Part shown: positions 19,728 through 29,540 of the stretch, piece after piece
Layout of the letters: the number at the start of each line of letters is the position of its first letter
How positions within the stretch are numbered: position 1 is the first letter of the stretch
Source of the DNA: Pseudorhodoferax sp. Leaf267
GTDB taxonomy: Bacteria > Pseudomonadota > Gammaproteobacteria > Burkholderiales > Burkholderiaceae_C
Assembly: GCF_001422405.1 (NCBI RefSeq)
Contig: NZ_LMMV01000022.1
Span: 362,628-426,627 of the forward strand
Length of the DNA: 64,000 bases
Reading direction: 5' to 3'
Made by a program: the position numbers and the translations under genes
Notes under the pieces: generated by a model
Database searches by the model: none
What the model was told of the DNA's origin: nothing
Seen by the model: only the letters and a program-made list of their open reading frames with translations

Positions 19728-20396
19728 TCAGCCGGCGGTGCCGTCGATGGAGTGCTGGGCCAGCAGGTCGCCGACCAGCTCCAGCCGGACCAGCGGGTTG
19801 TCCAGCTCCATCATCTGCTGCTTGAGCGGCAGCGGCAGGGGCAGCAGCTCGCACCAGCGGTTGGCCAGCCAGCCGCAGTCGTCGCGCTGCCAGGGCTTGG
19901 CCACGGGCCATTGCGCCTCGGGCAGGCCTTGCTCGGCGAAGCCCTGCAGCAGATGCTCCAGCGCGTCGCCGACATGCTGCAGGTCCTCGGGGATCGCCAC
20001 CGCCTGGTCGCCCGGCAGCAGCTCGGTGTCGGCGGTCCACAGGCCGTGCGGCAGCTGGCGGTGGTCCTGGATGCGAAAGCGTTGCGCGCCCTCGCAGGCA
20101 ATGGTCAGCAGGCCGGGCTGCGTGGCCTCGTACTGCACGATGCGGGCCAGCGTGCCCACGGCGTGGAACTTCTCGACCGCCGCACCGGCCCGGCGCACCT
20201 CGCGGCCCTGCTGCAGCGCCACCACGCCGAACGGCGTGCCATTGCGGTGGCACTGGCCGATCATGTCCAGGTAGCGGACCTCGAAGATGCGCAGCGGCAG
20301 CAGGCCGCCCGGGTATAGCACGGTGGACAGTGGGAACAGCGGCAGGGGCGGGCGGGTCAAGACGTTCGATCTGGGGGGTGGGCCAGCCGCTATCAT
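19728..20396 (-). CDS. LON substrate-binding domain protein (not a protease)
   Basis: A 222-residue protein whose N-terminal half matches the LON N-terminal domain: LPLFPLSTVLYPGGLLPLRIFEVRY is split here between residues about 18 and 42, followed by FGVVAL and a beta-rich stretch. There is no AAA or Ser-Lys protease domain, so it is a stand-alone LON-domain protein as found in many Proteobacteria; function unknown. The ATG at 20396 fits the length, though a TTG about 13 codons later is possible. It is divergent from yggT, with start codons only about 25 bp apart. Confidence 0.82.
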   Translation of the reverse strand: MIAAGPPPRSNVLTRPPLPLFPLSTVLYPGGLLPLRIFEVRYLDMIGQCHRNGTPFGVVALQQGREVRRAGAAVEKFHAVGTLARIVQYEATQPGLLTIACEGAQRFRIQDHRQLPHGLWTADTELLPGDQAVAIPEDLQHVGDALEHLLQGFAEQGLPEAQWPVAKPWQRDDCGWLANRWCELLPLPLPLKQQMMELDNPLVRLELVGDLLAQHSIDGTAG

Positions 20397-20420
20397 CCCA
20401 TGCCCTTTCCGACCGCTCGC

Positions 20421-20975
20421 ATGCTGTACCAAATCGTCGCTCTTTTGCTGGAAGTTGCAGCCGGTCTGCTGGGCAGCGCCTGCCTGTTGCGCCTGTACAT
20501 GCAACAGCAGCGCATTCCCTTTGGCAACCCCATCGGCAACCTCGTGTTCGCACTCACGGACTGGCTGGTGTTGCCGCTGCGCAAAGTGATCCCGCCCGTC
20601 GGCCGCTGGGACCTGGCCAGCCTGGTCGGCACCTTGCTGCTGAAACTGGCGCAATACGGCATCTTGTGGCTGATGACCGGCGGCGCCCTGATCGGGGTGC
20701 CCGTCATGGCCGTGTTCGGTGTGATCGGCCTTGTGATCTACGGGCTGACGGCGCTGGTGATCGTCTACGCCATCCTGTCCTGGGTGCAGGCGCGGTCGCC
20801 GCTGGCCGATGTGCTGAACCGCCTGGTGGCGCCGGTGCTGCGGCCGCTGCGCCGCATCGTGCCCATGGTGGGCGGTATGGACCTCACGCCGCTGGTGCTG
20901 CTGGTGCTGCTGCAGATCGCCGGCATCGTGCTGCAGCACGCCTTGCGCGGCGTGCTGGGCGGCATGGTGCTCTAG
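20421..20975 (+). CDS. YggT family integral membrane protein
   Basis: A 184-residue inner-membrane protein with two copies of the YGGT domain: hydrophobic helix, charged turn and a Pro-rich amphipathic stretch ([12 protein letters not shown] and then [14 protein letters not shown]). E. coli YggT is implicated in osmotic tolerance, but the molecular role is not settled. The ATG at 20421 gives the usual N-terminus [11 protein letters not shown]; the ATG at 20400 would leave only three bases to the divergent start codon. Its TAG stop shares a CTAG with the accD stop on the other strand. Confidence 0.85.
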   Translation: MLYQIVALLLEVAAGLLGSACLLRLYMQQQRIPFGNPIGNLVFALTDWLVLPLRKVIPPVGRWDLASLVGTLLLKLAQYGILWLMTGGALIGVPVMAVFGVIGLVIYGLTALVIVYAILSWVQARSPLADVLNRLVAPVLRPLRRIVPMVGGMDLTPLVLLVLLQIAGIVLQHALRGVLGGMVL

Positions 20976-21844
20976 CTCACTGCGTCGGCCGGCTGGCGCT
21001 GCAGCATGGCAAGCGTGCTGGCGATGGTGCGGCGCAGGTCCTTGCGGTTGCAGATCAGGTCGATCGCGCCTTTTTGCTGCAGGAACTCGGCGCGCTGGAA
21101 GCCCTCGGGCAGCGTCACGCGCACGGTGGACTCGATGACGCGCGGGCCGGCGAAGCCGATCAGCGCCTTGGGCTCGGCGATCACCACATCACCCACGAAC
21201 GCGAAGCCCGCGCTCACGCCGCCCATGGTCGGGTCGGTCAGCACGCTGATGTAGGGCAGGCCCTTCTTGGCCAGGCGCGTCAGGGAGGCATTGGTCTTGG
21301 CCATCTGCATTAGGCTCAGCAGGCCTTCCTGCATGCGCGCACCGCCCGTGGCCGTGAAGCAGATGAAGGGCACCTTCTGCTCGATGGCCGCGTGCACGCC
21401 ACGCACGAAGCGCTCGCCGACCACGCTGCCCATGCTGCCGCCCATGAATTCGAACTCGAAGCAGGCGACGACGACATTGAGCCCGTGCACGGCGCCGCCC
21501 ATGACCACCAGTGCGTCGGTCTCGTTGGTGTTCTCCAGCGCTTCCTTGAGCCGCTCGGGGTACTTGCGGCTGTCCTTGAACTTCAGCGGGTCGACCGGGA
21601 TGACTTCCTGGCCGATCTCGTAGCGGCCCTCCGGGTCCAGGAAGCCGTCGAGCCGGGCCCGCGCGCCGATGCGGTGGTGGTGGCCGCAGGTCGGGCAGAC
21701 GTTCAGGTTCTTCTCGAGATCGGTCTTGTAGAGCACGGTCTCGCAGCTGGGGCATTTGATCCAGAGCCCCTCGGGCACCTGCCGGCGGTCGGCCGGGTCG
21801 CTGGGCTGGATCTTGGCGGGGAGCAGTTTTTCGAGCCAGGACAT
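20972..21844 (-). CDS. accD: Acetyl-CoA carboxylase carboxyltransferase subunit beta
   Basis: Beta subunit of the carboxyltransferase that makes malonyl-CoA for fatty acid synthesis. The four-Cys zinc ribbon is complete (Cys31, Cys34, Cys50, Cys53), followed by the crotonase-like carboxyltransferase domain with [12 protein letters not shown] and [11 protein letters not shown]. Length 290 residues, as in E. coli AccD (304) and relatives. It ends the truA-trpF-trpB-trpA-accD series; trpA-accD adjacency is typical for Betaproteobacteria. Confidence 0.97.
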   Translation of the reverse strand: MSWLEKLLPAKIQPSDPADRRQVPEGLWIKCPSCETVLYKTDLEKNLNVCPTCGHHHRIGARARLDGFLDPEGRYEIGQEVIPVDPLKFKDSRKYPERLKEALENTNETDALVVMGGAVHGLNVVVACFEFEFMGGSMGSVVGERFVRGVHAAIEQKVPFICFTATGGARMQEGLLSLMQMAKTNASLTRLAKKGLPYISVLTDPTMGGVSAGFAFVGDVVIAEPKALIGFAGPRVIESTVRVTLPEGFQRAEFLQQKGAIDLICNRKDLRRTIASTLAMLQRQPADAVS

Positions 21845-21880
21845 GGGTGTTGCAACTCCAAGAGGTCTGGGGGGTGGCGA

Positions 21881-22690
21881 TTATGCGCCGAGGGCCTGGC
21901 GGATCTCCCGCAGGAAGGATGCGGCCACGGGGGCCACCTGGTCGCGTGGCTGGTCTTCGATCAGCTGGATGATCCGGCTGCCGATGACCACCGCGTCGGC
22001 GACCCGGCCCACGGCCTGGGCCGAGGCCGCGTCGCGGATGCCGAAGCCCACGCCCACGGGCAGGCTCACGTGCGCGCGGATGCGCGGCAGCATGGCCTCG
22101 ACGGCGGCCGTGTCCAGCGTGCCGGCGCCGGTCACGCCCTTGAGCGACACGTAGTAGACGTAGCCGCTGGCGACCTTGGCCACCTGGCGCATGCGTTCCT
22201 CGGTGGAGGTGGGTGCCAGCAGGAAGATCAGGTCCATGCCGTTCTCGCGCAGCTTGGCCGCGAATTCCACGCATTCCTCGGGCGGGTAGTCCACGACGAG
22301 CACGCCGTCCACACCGGCCGCAGCCGCGTCGCGCACGAAGCTGTGTTCGCCATGGCGCTGGTCATAGCGCTCGACCGGGTTGGCATAGCCCATCAGCACG
22401 ACCGGGGTCTGGCTGTCGCGGCTGCGGAAGGCCTTCACCATCTCCAGCACCTGGGCCGTGCCGACGCCCATGGCCAGGGCCTTGTCGCCCGCTTTCTGGA
22501 TCACCGGGCCGTCAGCCATCGGGTCGGAAAAGGGCACGCCGAGCTCGATCACGTCGGCGCCGGCCTCCACCATGGCGTGCATGAGTTCTGGCGTGACGTC
22601 GGCGTAAGGGAAGCCGGCGGTCACGTATGGGATCAGCGCCTTGCGGTTCGCGGCCTTGAGCTTGTCAAAGGTGGTGGCGATGCGGTTCAT
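21881..22690 (-). CDS. trpA: Tryptophan synthase alpha subunit
   Basis: Cleaves indole-3-glycerol phosphate and channels indole to TrpB. The catalytic Glu49 ([11 protein letters not shown]) and Asp60 (MADGPVIQ) are in their standard places in a 269-residue TIM barrel. The ATG overlaps the trpB stop (ATGA), giving the usual translational coupling of the two subunits. A 36-bp gap follows before accD. Confidence 0.97.
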   Translation of the reverse strand: MNRIATTFDKLKAANRKALIPYVTAGFPYADVTPELMHAMVEAGADVIELGVPFSDPMADGPVIQKAGDKALAMGVGTAQVLEMVKAFRSRDSQTPVVLMGYANPVERYDQRHGEHSFVRDAAAAGVDGVLVVDYPPEECVEFAAKLRENGMDLIFLLAPTSTEERMRQVAKVASGYVYYVSLKGVTGAGTLDTAAVEAMLPRIRAHVSLPVGVGFGIRDAASAQAVGRVADAVVIGSRIIQLIEDQPRDQVAPVAASFLREIRQALGA

Positions 22691-23955
22691 GCCCGGCCCC
22701 CTTTCACGGCGTGGCCGCGCATGGATGGTCGGTCATAGAAATCCTCGCCCGACAGATCGGCCACGGTGCCGATGTCCTTGTCGCCACGGCCCGAGAGGTT
22801 CACCAGGATGCTCTGGTCCGGCCGCATGGTCGGCGCCAGCTTGCGCGCGTAAGCAAACGCGTGAGCTGATTCGAGCGCGGGGATGATGCCCTCGGTGCGG
22901 CACAGGTAGTGGAACGCATCCAGCGCCTCGGCGTCGGTGGCACCCACGTATTCGGCGCGGCCGATGTCCTTGAGGAATGCATGCTCGGGGCCGACGCCGG
23001 GGTAGTCCAGCCCGGCGCTGATGCTGTGCGTCTCCGTCACCTGGCCGTTCTCGTCCTGCAGCAGGTAGGTGCGGTTGCCATGCAGCACGCCGGCACTGCC
23101 GCGCTGCAGCGAGGCAGCGTGCTTGCCGCTCTCCAGGCCCTCGCCCGTGGCTTCCACGCCGAACAGCCGAGTGCCCGCGTGCTTGATGTAGGGGTAGAAG
23201 ATGCCGATGGCATTGCTGCCGCCGCCCACGCAGGCCAGCACGGCATCGGGCTGCTCGCTCTTGCAGCCCGCCGCGGCCAGCATCTCGGGCATCTGCACCA
23301 GGCATTCGTTGCCGATCACGCTCTGGAAGTCACGCACCATCATGGGGTAGGGGTGCGGCCCGGCCACGGTGCCGATGATGTAGAAGGTGTTGTCCACGTT
23401 GGCCACCCAGTCGCGCATGGCCTCGTTCAGTGCGTCCTTCAGCGTCTTGCTGCCGCTTTCCACGGGCACCACGGTGGCGCCCAGCAGCTTCATGCGGAAC
23501 ACGTTGGGGCTCTGGCGCTTGACGTCCTCGCTGCCCATGTAGACCACGCATTCCAGGCCGTAGCGGGCGCAGATGGTGGCCGTGGCCACACCGTGCTGGC
23601 CGGCGCCGGTCTCCGCGATGATGCGTGGCTTGCCCATGCGCTTGGCCAACATGGCCTGGCCGATCACGTTGTTGATCTTGTGCGCGCCGGTGTGGTTGAG
23701 GTCTTCGCGCTTGAGGAAGATCTGCGCGCCGCCATGCTCCTGGCTGCTGCGCGCGGCGTGGTAGATCGGCGAGGGCCGGCCAACGAAGTGGGCCAGTTCG
23801 CTCTCGAACTCGGCGATGAACGCCGGGTCGTGCTGGTAGCGCGCGTAAGCGTGCTTCAGCTCTTCGATCGCATGGGTGAGCGTCTCGGAGACGAAGCTGC
23901 CGCCGTAGATGCCGAAATGGCCTGAAGCGTCAGGCTGCTGATAAAGGGTGGACAT
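22687..23955 (-). CDS. trpB: Tryptophan synthase beta subunit
   Basis: PLP enzyme that joins indole and serine. The PLP lysine is Lys93 in HTGAHKINN and the phosphate-binding loop GGGSNAIG is present. Length is 422 residues from the ATG at 23955; the longer frame from a GTG at 23988 adds non-homologous residues. The start lies 26 bases inside the trpF frame. It forms a complex with the TrpA encoded next. Confidence 0.97.
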   Translation of the reverse strand: MSTLYQQPDASGHFGIYGGSFVSETLTHAIEELKHAYARYQHDPAFIAEFESELAHFVGRPSPIYHAARSSQEHGGAQIFLKREDLNHTGAHKINNVIGQAMLAKRMGKPRIIAETGAGQHGVATATICARYGLECVVYMGSEDVKRQSPNVFRMKLLGATVVPVESGSKTLKDALNEAMRDWVANVDNTFYIIGTVAGPHPYPMMVRDFQSVIGNECLVQMPEMLAAAGCKSEQPDAVLACVGGGSNAIGIFYPYIKHAGTRLFGVEATGEGLESGKHAASLQRGSAGVLHGNRTYLLQDENGQVTETHSISAGLDYPGVGPEHAFLKDIGRAEYVGATDAEALDAFHYLCRTEGIIPALESAHAFAYARKLAPTMRPDQSILVNLSGRGDKDIGTVADLSGEDFYDRPSMRGHAVKGGRA

Positions 23956-24640
23956 GTTGAATCTTTGCAAGGTGTTCGTCGGCGGCACGCACGGCCGCCA
24001 CGAAGCGATTGATCTTGTCGGCGTCCTTGATCCCCTTGGAGACCTCGACGCCGGAGCTCACATCAACGGCCAGCGACAGGGCGCGCGGCCGCACTTGCAA
24101 GATGCCATCGGTCACGTTTGCAGGCGTGAGTCCACCACTCAAGACGAGGTGAGAGTCGACGTTTGGTGGAAGCAGTGACCAATTGAATGCCTTGCCGCCG
24201 CCGCCGTATCCCTCGACATGGGCGTCGAGCAGGATGGCTTGGGCTTGGGAGAAGTCGGCGGCGAATCTTACCAAGTCGAATTCGGCCGCGGGCGCGAGGG
24301 GGATGCGCGCGGCGCGCAGGAAGGGCCGGGCCGGGTGCGTCGTCGCAGCGAGGCACTGCGCGGGCGTCTCGTCGCCGTGGAACTGCACGATGGCGCCTGG
24401 CACCTGGTCGCAGGCTGCGATGACGTCTTCGGTGGTGGCATTCACGAAGAGCAGGACTGGCGTGACGAAGGGCGGCAGGCGGCGGGCCAGCGCGGCGGCG
24501 CGCTGCGGCGTCACGTAGCGCGGGCTCTTGGCGTACAGCACGAAGCCGACCGCATCGGCGCCCGCGCCTACGGCGGCGTCCAGGTCCTGCTCGCGGGTGA
24601 TGCCGCAGATCTTGATGCGCGTTCGTAGAGCAGTGTTCAT
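23930..24640 (-). CDS. trpF: Phosphoribosylanthranilate isomerase
   Basis: Catalyses the Amadori rearrangement of phosphoribosylanthranilate in tryptophan synthesis. The 236-residue TIM barrel has the catalytic Cys in [12 protein letters not shown] near the N-terminus and the catalytic Asp in [11 protein letters not shown], with the phosphate-binding [10 protein letters not shown] near 170-180. The ATG at 24640 overlaps the truA stop (ATGA); a TTG upstream at 24649 is unlikely. The C-terminus extends past the trpB start, an overlap of 26 bases. Confidence 0.96.
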   Translation of the reverse strand: MNTALRTRIKICGITREQDLDAAVGAGADAVGFVLYAKSPRYVTPQRAAALARRLPPFVTPVLLFVNATTEDVIAACDQVPGAIVQFHGDETPAQCLAATTHPARPFLRAARIPLAPAAEFDLVRFAADFSQAQAILLDAHVEGYGGGGKAFNWSLLPPNVDSHLVLSGGLTPANVTDGILQVRPRALSLAVDVSSGVEVSKGIKDADKINRFVAAVRAADEHLAKIQHVHPLSAA

Positions 24641-25419
24641 GGCAGCCAATCATAGGCAGCCGTGCGGTCGGGCAGGCCCCAGTGGTCTTCGTAGCGCGGC
24701 CCCAGGAAGTACAGCCCGTCGGGCGAGAAGGTCGGCGCGGCCACCTTGCGGTCGCGCGCGGCCAGCACCTCGGCCATCCAGGACGCGGGCTGATCGCCCC
24801 GCCCGACCACCAGCAGGCAACCCATGAGGTTGCGGATCATGTGGTGCAGGAAGGCATTGGCCTCGAACTCGAAGCGCCAGTAGGCGCCGCGACGGTGGAT
24901 GTCCACGCGGTGCAAGGTCTTGACGGGGCTCTTGGCCTGGCATTGCGCGGCACGGAACGATGTGAAGTCGTGCTCGCCCAACACCAGCTGCGCGGCGGCC
25001 AGCATCGCCGCCTCGTCCAGCGGGCGGAACGCCCAGCCGGTGCGCCCGCGCTCCACGCTGGGCCGGACCGGCGATTCCAGCAGCACGTAGGCATAGCGCC
25101 GGGCGATGGCACTGCCGCGTGCGTGGAATTGGTCGGGAACGGGGCAGGCCCATTGCACGGCGATGTCGCCGGGCAGGTGGGCGTTCGTACCCCGCACCCA
25201 GGCTGTGGCTTCACGCGCACGCGCCGTATCGAAGTGCACGACCTGCATCAGCCCGTGGACGCCGGCGTCCGTGCGGCCGGCACAGATGGTGGACACGCGC
25301 TCCTGGGCGAGCAGGCCCAGTGCCGCTTCGAGCTTGTCCTGCACGGTCTTGCCCGAGGCCTGGCTCTGCCAGCCCTCGTACGCCTGGCCGGCATAGCTGA
25401 CTCCTAGTGCCCAACGCAC
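24637..25419 (-). CDS. truA: tRNA pseudouridine(38-40) synthase
   Basis: Modifies uridines in the anticodon arm of many tRNAs. The catalytic Asp51 is in the invariant CAGRTDAGVHG, and the C-terminal NAFLHHMIRNLMG motif is intact. Length 260 residues. The start is a GTG at 25419 with AAGGAG five bases upstream. The fimV-truA-trpF order is typical for Burkholderiales, and the ATGA overlap suggests co-expression with trpF. Confidence 0.96.
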   Translation of the reverse strand: MRWALGVSYAGQAYEGWQSQASGKTVQDKLEAALGLLAQERVSTICAGRTDAGVHGLMQVVHFDTARAREATAWVRGTNAHLPGDIAVQWACPVPDQFHARGSAIARRYAYVLLESPVRPSVERGRTGWAFRPLDEAAMLAAAQLVLGEHDFTSFRAAQCQAKSPVKTLHRVDIHRRGAYWRFEFEANAFLHHMIRNLMGCLLVVGRGDQPASWMAEVLAARDRKVAAPTFSPDGLYFLGPRYEDHWGLPDRTAAYDWLP

Positions 25420-25457
25420 CTGTGCTCCTTGTGCGACGACGCGGTCCGTGGGGGCGT

Positions 25458-27962
25458 TCAGCCCAGCGTGTCCAGAAAGCGCTGCGCCTGGGCCCGCAAC
25501 GGGCCGGTGGCCTCGGCCAGCACTTCTTCGGTCAAGGCGCGCGCCCCATCCACGTCGCCGATGGCATGGAACTCCTCGGCCAGCGCCAGCTTGGTCGCCA
25601 ACGGGTCATCGCCGGACGCTTCGGCGGCCGGCGCCGCGGGTGCGTCGGCCGTGCCGTCGTCGCCGAGGTCCAGGTTCAGGGAGCCGAGATCGAAGCCCGG
25701 TGGCTCGGGCGCCGGGTTGGCCGGGGCTGCGCCCTGCGCTGCGGGCCTGGCCTGCGGGTCCAGCTCCAGGTCTAGGTCGAGTGCGTCGACGTCGACGTCG
25801 GTGCCGGCAAGATCGGCATCCAGGTCTGCGTCATCGAGGTCCGCACGCGCCTGTGGGGTGGACGGCATAGGCGTGCCGGCCACGGGCGGCTTGTCGATGT
25901 CGAAATCCAGGTTCAGGTCCAGGTCGAAGTCGGGGTCGTCCTGCGTGGTGGCTGGCGCTGCCGGGGGCTGGGGCGCTGCGTCTGCAGGCGTAGTCTGCGC
26001 GCGAGCCACCGCAGCACCTGCCAGGCCTGCGCCCACGAGGGCGGCCGTGCCGGCCGGCGACGGATCGGACGGCGCGGCCCACAGCGGGTCGCCGGGCACC
26101 AGCGCTTCGCCCAGAGTGGCGATCTGGGCCCACTGCGGACCGGCGCCGGCTGTGACGGCATGCGCCTGCGCGGCCACGGCCAGGAAGGCGGTGCTGTCGC
26201 GGCGCTTGGCATGGATCTCGGCCAGCTTCGCGTGGATGGCAACGCGCGTGGGGTCGGTGCGCAGCGCCTCGTTCAGGATCTCTTCGGCCTGCAGGTCGCG
26301 CCCATACGCCAGGTAGACGTCAGCCTCGGCGATCGGGTCCACATCGCCTGCGGCATCGAGCGGGCCAGACGCATGGGCTGCCAGCGCACTGGCCGGGGTC
26401 AGTGCGTCGGCCGTGTCGACGCGCTGGCCGCCGCTGCTGCCGAAAAACGAGTCGGGTTGCGAACGATTGGTCAGGATGGCGTCGTCGGCCTCGGCCCTGC
26501 GGCGTTGGCGTGCGCGGTACAGGCCGAGCGCCGCCAGCAGCGCGAGCAAGATTGCGGCGGCCGCCAGCACCGTGCGGTTGGCCAGCAGAGCGCCGAGCCA
26601 GGTCGCGGGTTGGTCCGCTGGACGCGGGGCATCGGTCACGACTGCATCGGCGGACGCCGGCGCGGTCGGTGCGCTGGCCGTTGCCGTGGGCGGCGGTGCG
26701 GCAGGCGCGGGGCTGCTGGCGGGCTCGGCGGCCGATGCCGTGTTCGCGGGCGGCGGGCTGGCGCCCGGCGCCGAGGCCGGCACGGCCACGCCCAGGCGGT
26801 TCAGGTCGCTGATGTTGCGCGACAGTTCGGCCACACGTTCGTCGGCCTGCGCAGTGGCCTTCTCGCGCGCGATGCGCTCCTCGGTCGCGCGGGCCTGCAG
26901 GCCACCCTTGGACAGCGTCAGCTTGTCCGGGGCGCCGGCGGCGGCGCGGTTCTCGTCCACCTGGGTCTGGACCCGTCCGCTGGCCGAGCGGTCGGCGCCC
27001 TCGGTCTGCACCGGGGGCACATTGGCGGCCAGCCGGCCGCGGAACGCATTGAAGTCACGGCTCTGTGCAGTGACCAGGCGCGAGGCCTCGGGCGCCGGCA
27101 CGCTGGCCGCCTGCTCGGGCGTCGGCATGCTCAGCACGGAGCCGGAGCGCAGGCGGTTGACGTTGCCCTGGATGAAGGCGTCCGGATTGCTGCGCAGCAT
27201 CGCGACCAGCATCTGGTCCAGCGAAATGCTGGGGGCTTTGTTGGCGGCGGCGATGCGGCCGGCCGTGTCGCCCGGCCGCACGGTGACCGGCCCCGTGCCA
27301 GCGGGCGCAATCGCAGTGGGGCGTGCGGGTGCTGCGGCGGGCGTGGCCGGCCGCGCCGGAGCGGGCGCAGGCGCCGCGGCGGCCGGCGGTGGCGGAGCGG
27401 ACGGCTGCGCTTGCGGCGCAGCAGCGGATGGCGCAGCCGCTGCGGGTGGTGGCGACACCTGCGGCGCGGTCGCCGTGGCCGCTGGCGCCTGGCGCTGGGC
27501 TGGCGGGTCGAGCAGGATGGTGTAGTCGCGTACGACGCGGCCCGAGGCCCAGTTCACCTGCAGGATCACATCGACGAAGGGCACGTTGGCCGGCTGCTCG
27601 CTGGTGAGGCGCAGCACCGGGCGTCCGTCTGCGCGCCGCTGCTGGGTGATGCGCACGCCTTGCAGCGCGCTGTTGTATTCCAGGCCCGAGGCGCGAAAGG
27701 CCTCAGGGGCCGCGATCGATGCCTGCAGCGTGGCCGATTCCTCGGCGCTGATGTCGGGCAGATCGATCTCGGCCAGCAGCGGTTCACCCAGGGCCGACAA
27801 CACCGTGATGCGCCCCAGCGACAAGGCGTGGGCCGGTGGTGCCGACGCACACAGCACGGCCATGACTGCAGCGGCTACAGCCGTGGCCCTCCAACCCTGC
27901 AAAGCCTCCTTCACCAGTAGCGCGTCGGCGGCTCGTTCAACAGGGGTTCTGGGGTTCATCAT
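25458..27962 (-). CDS. fimV: FimV/HubP polar scaffold protein
   Basis: FimV-type proteins organise the cell pole and support type IV pilus assembly and motility. The 834-residue protein has a signal peptide cleaved after about Ala46 (PPAHA-LSLG), the conserved periplasmic FimV N-terminal domain, a Pro/Ala-rich linker (about 150-220), a LysM-like region (about 225-285), a single membrane helix near 455-480, an acidic Asp-rich cytoplasmic part and the TPR-like FimV C-terminal domain at the end. The low-complexity composition explains the long open frames on the other strand. It lies between truA and asd, as usual in Burkholderiales. Confidence 0.93.
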   Translation of the reverse strand: MMNPRTPVERAADALLVKEALQGWRATAVAAAVMAVLCASAPPAHALSLGRITVLSALGEPLLAEIDLPDISAEESATLQASIAAPEAFRASGLEYNSALQGVRITQQRRADGRPVLRLTSEQPANVPFVDVILQVNWASGRVVRDYTILLDPPAQRQAPAATATAPQVSPPPAAAAPSAAAPQAQPSAPPPPAAAAPAPAPARPATPAAAPARPTAIAPAGTGPVTVRPGDTAGRIAAANKAPSISLDQMLVAMLRSNPDAFIQGNVNRLRSGSVLSMPTPEQAASVPAPEASRLVTAQSRDFNAFRGRLAANVPPVQTEGADRSASGRVQTQVDENRAAAGAPDKLTLSKGGLQARATEERIAREKATAQADERVAELSRNISDLNRLGVAVPASAPGASPPPANTASAAEPASSPAPAAPPPTATASAPTAPASADAVVTDAPRPADQPATWLGALLANRTVLAAAAILLALLAALGLYRARQRRRAEADDAILTNRSQPDSFFGSSGGQRVDTADALTPASALAAHASGPLDAAGDVDPIAEADVYLAYGRDLQAEEILNEALRTDPTRVAIHAKLAEIHAKRRDSTAFLAVAAQAHAVTAGAGPQWAQIATLGEALVPGDPLWAAPSDPSPAGTAALVGAGLAGAAVARAQTTPADAAPQPPAAPATTQDDPDFDLDLNLDFDIDKPPVAGTPMPSTPQARADLDDADLDADLAGTDVDVDALDLDLELDPQARPAAQGAAPANPAPEPPGFDLGSLNLDLGDDGTADAPAAPAAEASGDDPLATKLALAEEFHAIGDVDGARALTEEVLAEATGPLRAQAQRFLDTLG

Positions 27963-28142
27963 GCAGCCGGGGAAAGATCCTCAATGTGGAAAAAGGACGG
28001 TAGCAGCAATGGCTTACGCTGACAAGCTGAGGCCAGGTGTAACTCCCGCACCCCCGTGGCGGGGATGGGCTGCCAAGTCCGCTGTTGCCCTTCGGCAATG
28101 CGCGGGCCACGCCCACCAGGGCGTGCGCGGCCCGGGTCGTGC

Positions 28143-29306
28143 TCAGCCTTGCAGCAGCACGCGCAGCGTACGGCGCAGCGGCTCGGCCGCGCCCCACAGC
28201 AGCTGGTCGCCGATCGTGAAGGCGCCGACGTATTCCGGCCCCATGGCCAGCTTGCGGATGCGGCCCACGGGGATCTGCAGCGTGCCGGTCACGGCCACGG
28301 GCGTCAGGCCCTTGAGCGTGTCCTCGCGCGTGTTCGGCACCACGCGCACCCAGTCGTTGTCCTGCGCCAGCATGGCTTCGATGTCGGCCAGCGGCACGTT
28401 CTTCTTGAGCTTGAACGTCAGCGCCTGGCTGTGGCAGCGCATGGCGCCCACGCGCACGCAGAAACCGTCGACGGGGATGCCGGGCGCGTCGAAGCCGGGG
28501 CCCTGGCCCAGGATCTTGTTGGTCTCGGCGCCGCCCTTCCACTCTTCCTTGGACATGCCCCATTCGGCATCATCTTGCGACTTGCCCAGGCCCAGGTCCT
28601 TGTCGATCCAGGGAATCAGGCTGCCGCCCAGCGGCACGCCGAAGTTGGCGGTTTCGTCCGCGCTGAGCGCCTTCTGCTTGGCCAGCACCTTGCGGTCGAT
28701 CTCCAGGATGGCGGACTTCGGGTCGTCCAGCAGCGACTTGACCTCGCCGTACACGCTTCCGAACTGCGTCAGCAGCTCGCGCATGTGCTGGGCGCCGCCG
28801 CCGGACGCGGCCTGGTAGGTCATGGTCGACATCCACTCCACGAGGCCGGCCTTGTACAGCGCGCCCACGCCCATCAGCATGCAGCTCACCGTGCAGTTGC
28901 CGCCGATCCAGTTCTTGCCGCCCTTGGCCAGGGCGCGCTGCATGACGGGCAGGTTCACCGGGTCGAGCACGATGACGGCGTCGTCCTTCATGCGCAGCGT
29001 GGAGGCGGCGTCGATCCAGTGGCCGTTCCAGCCCGCGGCACGCAACTTGGGGAAGACTTCGCTGGTGTAGTCGCCGCCTTGCGCGGTGACGATGATGTCG
29101 CAGCGCTTCAGGGCCTCGATGTCGTAGGCATCCTTCAGCGTGGTTTCGTTCCTGGCCTGCGCCGGGGCCTTGCCGCCCGCGTTGGAGGTGGAGAAGAACA
29201 CCGGCTCGATGAGCTCGAAATCGCCCTCGGCCTGCATGCGATCGATCAGCACCGAGCCGACCATGCCGCGCCAGCCGACGAGGCCGACCAGATTACCTAC
29301 CTTCAT
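28143..29306 (-). CDS. asd: Aspartate-semialdehyde dehydrogenase
   Basis: Reduces aspartyl phosphate to aspartate semialdehyde, the branch precursor for lysine, threonine, methionine and diaminopimelate. The 387-residue protein begins with the NADP-binding [12 protein letters not shown], has the catalytic Cys138 in GGNCTVSCM and a His in [11 protein letters not shown]. The ATG at 29306 is preferred over the GTG at 29309; an AAAGGG purine stretch precedes it. A leader peptide with six Thr codons and an Ile codon near its end lies about 100 bp upstream (29404-29499), suggesting amino-acid-responsive control. The 180-bp gap after the gene has hairpins but no U-run terminator. Confidence 0.97.
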   Translation of the reverse strand: MKVGNLVGLVGWRGMVGSVLIDRMQAEGDFELIEPVFFSTSNAGGKAPAQARNETTLKDAYDIEALKRCDIIVTAQGGDYTSEVFPKLRAAGWNGHWIDAASTLRMKDDAVIVLDPVNLPVMQRALAKGGKNWIGGNCTVSCMLMGVGALYKAGLVEWMSTMTYQAASGGGAQHMRELLTQFGSVYGEVKSLLDDPKSAILEIDRKVLAKQKALSADETANFGVPLGGSLIPWIDKDLGLGKSQDDAEWGMSKEEWKGGAETNKILGQGPGFDAPGIPVDGFCVRVGAMRCHSQALTFKLKKNVPLADIEAMLAQDNDWVRVVPNTREDTLKGLTPVAVTGTLQIPVGRIRKLAMGPEYVGAFTIGDQLLWGAAEPLRRTLRVLLQG

Positions 29307-29355
29307 CACATTGCCCTTTCAACGTAAAAAACAAACAGCGCTTTGCGGACTGCTC

Positions 29356-29399
29356 GCCTGGCTCGTCAGAGGCCAGGAAGGGCGCACGACGAACCAGGC
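29356..29399 (-). promoter_or_regulatory. Alternative RNA stem-loops in the asd leader
   Basis: On the minus-strand RNA the segment 29399-29388 (GCCTGGTTCGTC) can pair with 29367-29356 (GACGAGCCAGGC) over 12 positions with one G-U. The second arm can instead pair with CCTGGC at 29377-29372. The two foldings exclude each other, and both lie just after the stop of the Thr-rich peptide. A T-rich tract follows about 20 bases downstream (29337-29326), preceded by only a weak stem, so a classical terminator is not clear. Confidence 0.45.
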
Positions 29400-29403
29400 T
29401 GGA

Positions 29404-29499
29404 TCAGCCCTGAATGGTGGTCGTGGTTTTGGTGGTGGCGGCGCGCGCAACCACGCCGAGCGGCGTGGTGTGTGGGAAGCGGGGGCGGGCGGCCAACAT
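29404..29499 (-). CDS. Threonine-rich leader peptide upstream of asd
   Basis: A 31-codon open frame (ATG at 29499, TGA ending at 29404) whose last codons read Ala-Ala-Thr-Thr-Lys-Thr-Thr-Thr-Thr-Ile-Gln-Gly. Six Thr codons and one Ile codon in eight positions match the control region of thr-operon leader peptides (E. coli ThrL has a similar Thr/Ile run). It is directly upstream of asd, a gene of the threonine pathway, and is followed by mutually exclusive stems. The -10 hexamer at 29508-29513 would place the transcript start almost at the ATG; no ribosome-binding site is visible, so initiation may be leaderless or from the in-frame GTG at codon 16. Function is inferred. Confidence 0.5.
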   Translation of the reverse strand: MLAARPRFPHTTPLGVVARAATTKTTTTIQG

Positions 29500-29507
29500 G
29501 GGGCGCG

Positions 29508-29513
29508 ATTGTA
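29508..29513 (-). promoter_or_regulatory. Candidate -10 element for the asd leader transcript
   Basis: TACAAT on the minus strand in the context GGCTACAATCGC. No TTGACA-like -35 is found 16-18 bases upstream, so the promoter call is tentative. Confidence 0.35.
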
Positions 29514-29540
29514 GCCAAGCTTTTCGCGCCTCGGCGAGCG

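Noticed and set aside
26160-27920. Long Arg/Gly-rich open frame antisense to fimV
   Set aside because: It comes from the Ala/Pro-rich low-complexity codons of fimV read backwards; no domain is recognisable.
28085-28142. Terminator after asd
   Set aside because: Hairpins TTGCC/GGCAA and ACGCCC/GGGCGT are present, but no T run follows on the minus strand, so I do not call an intrinsic terminator.
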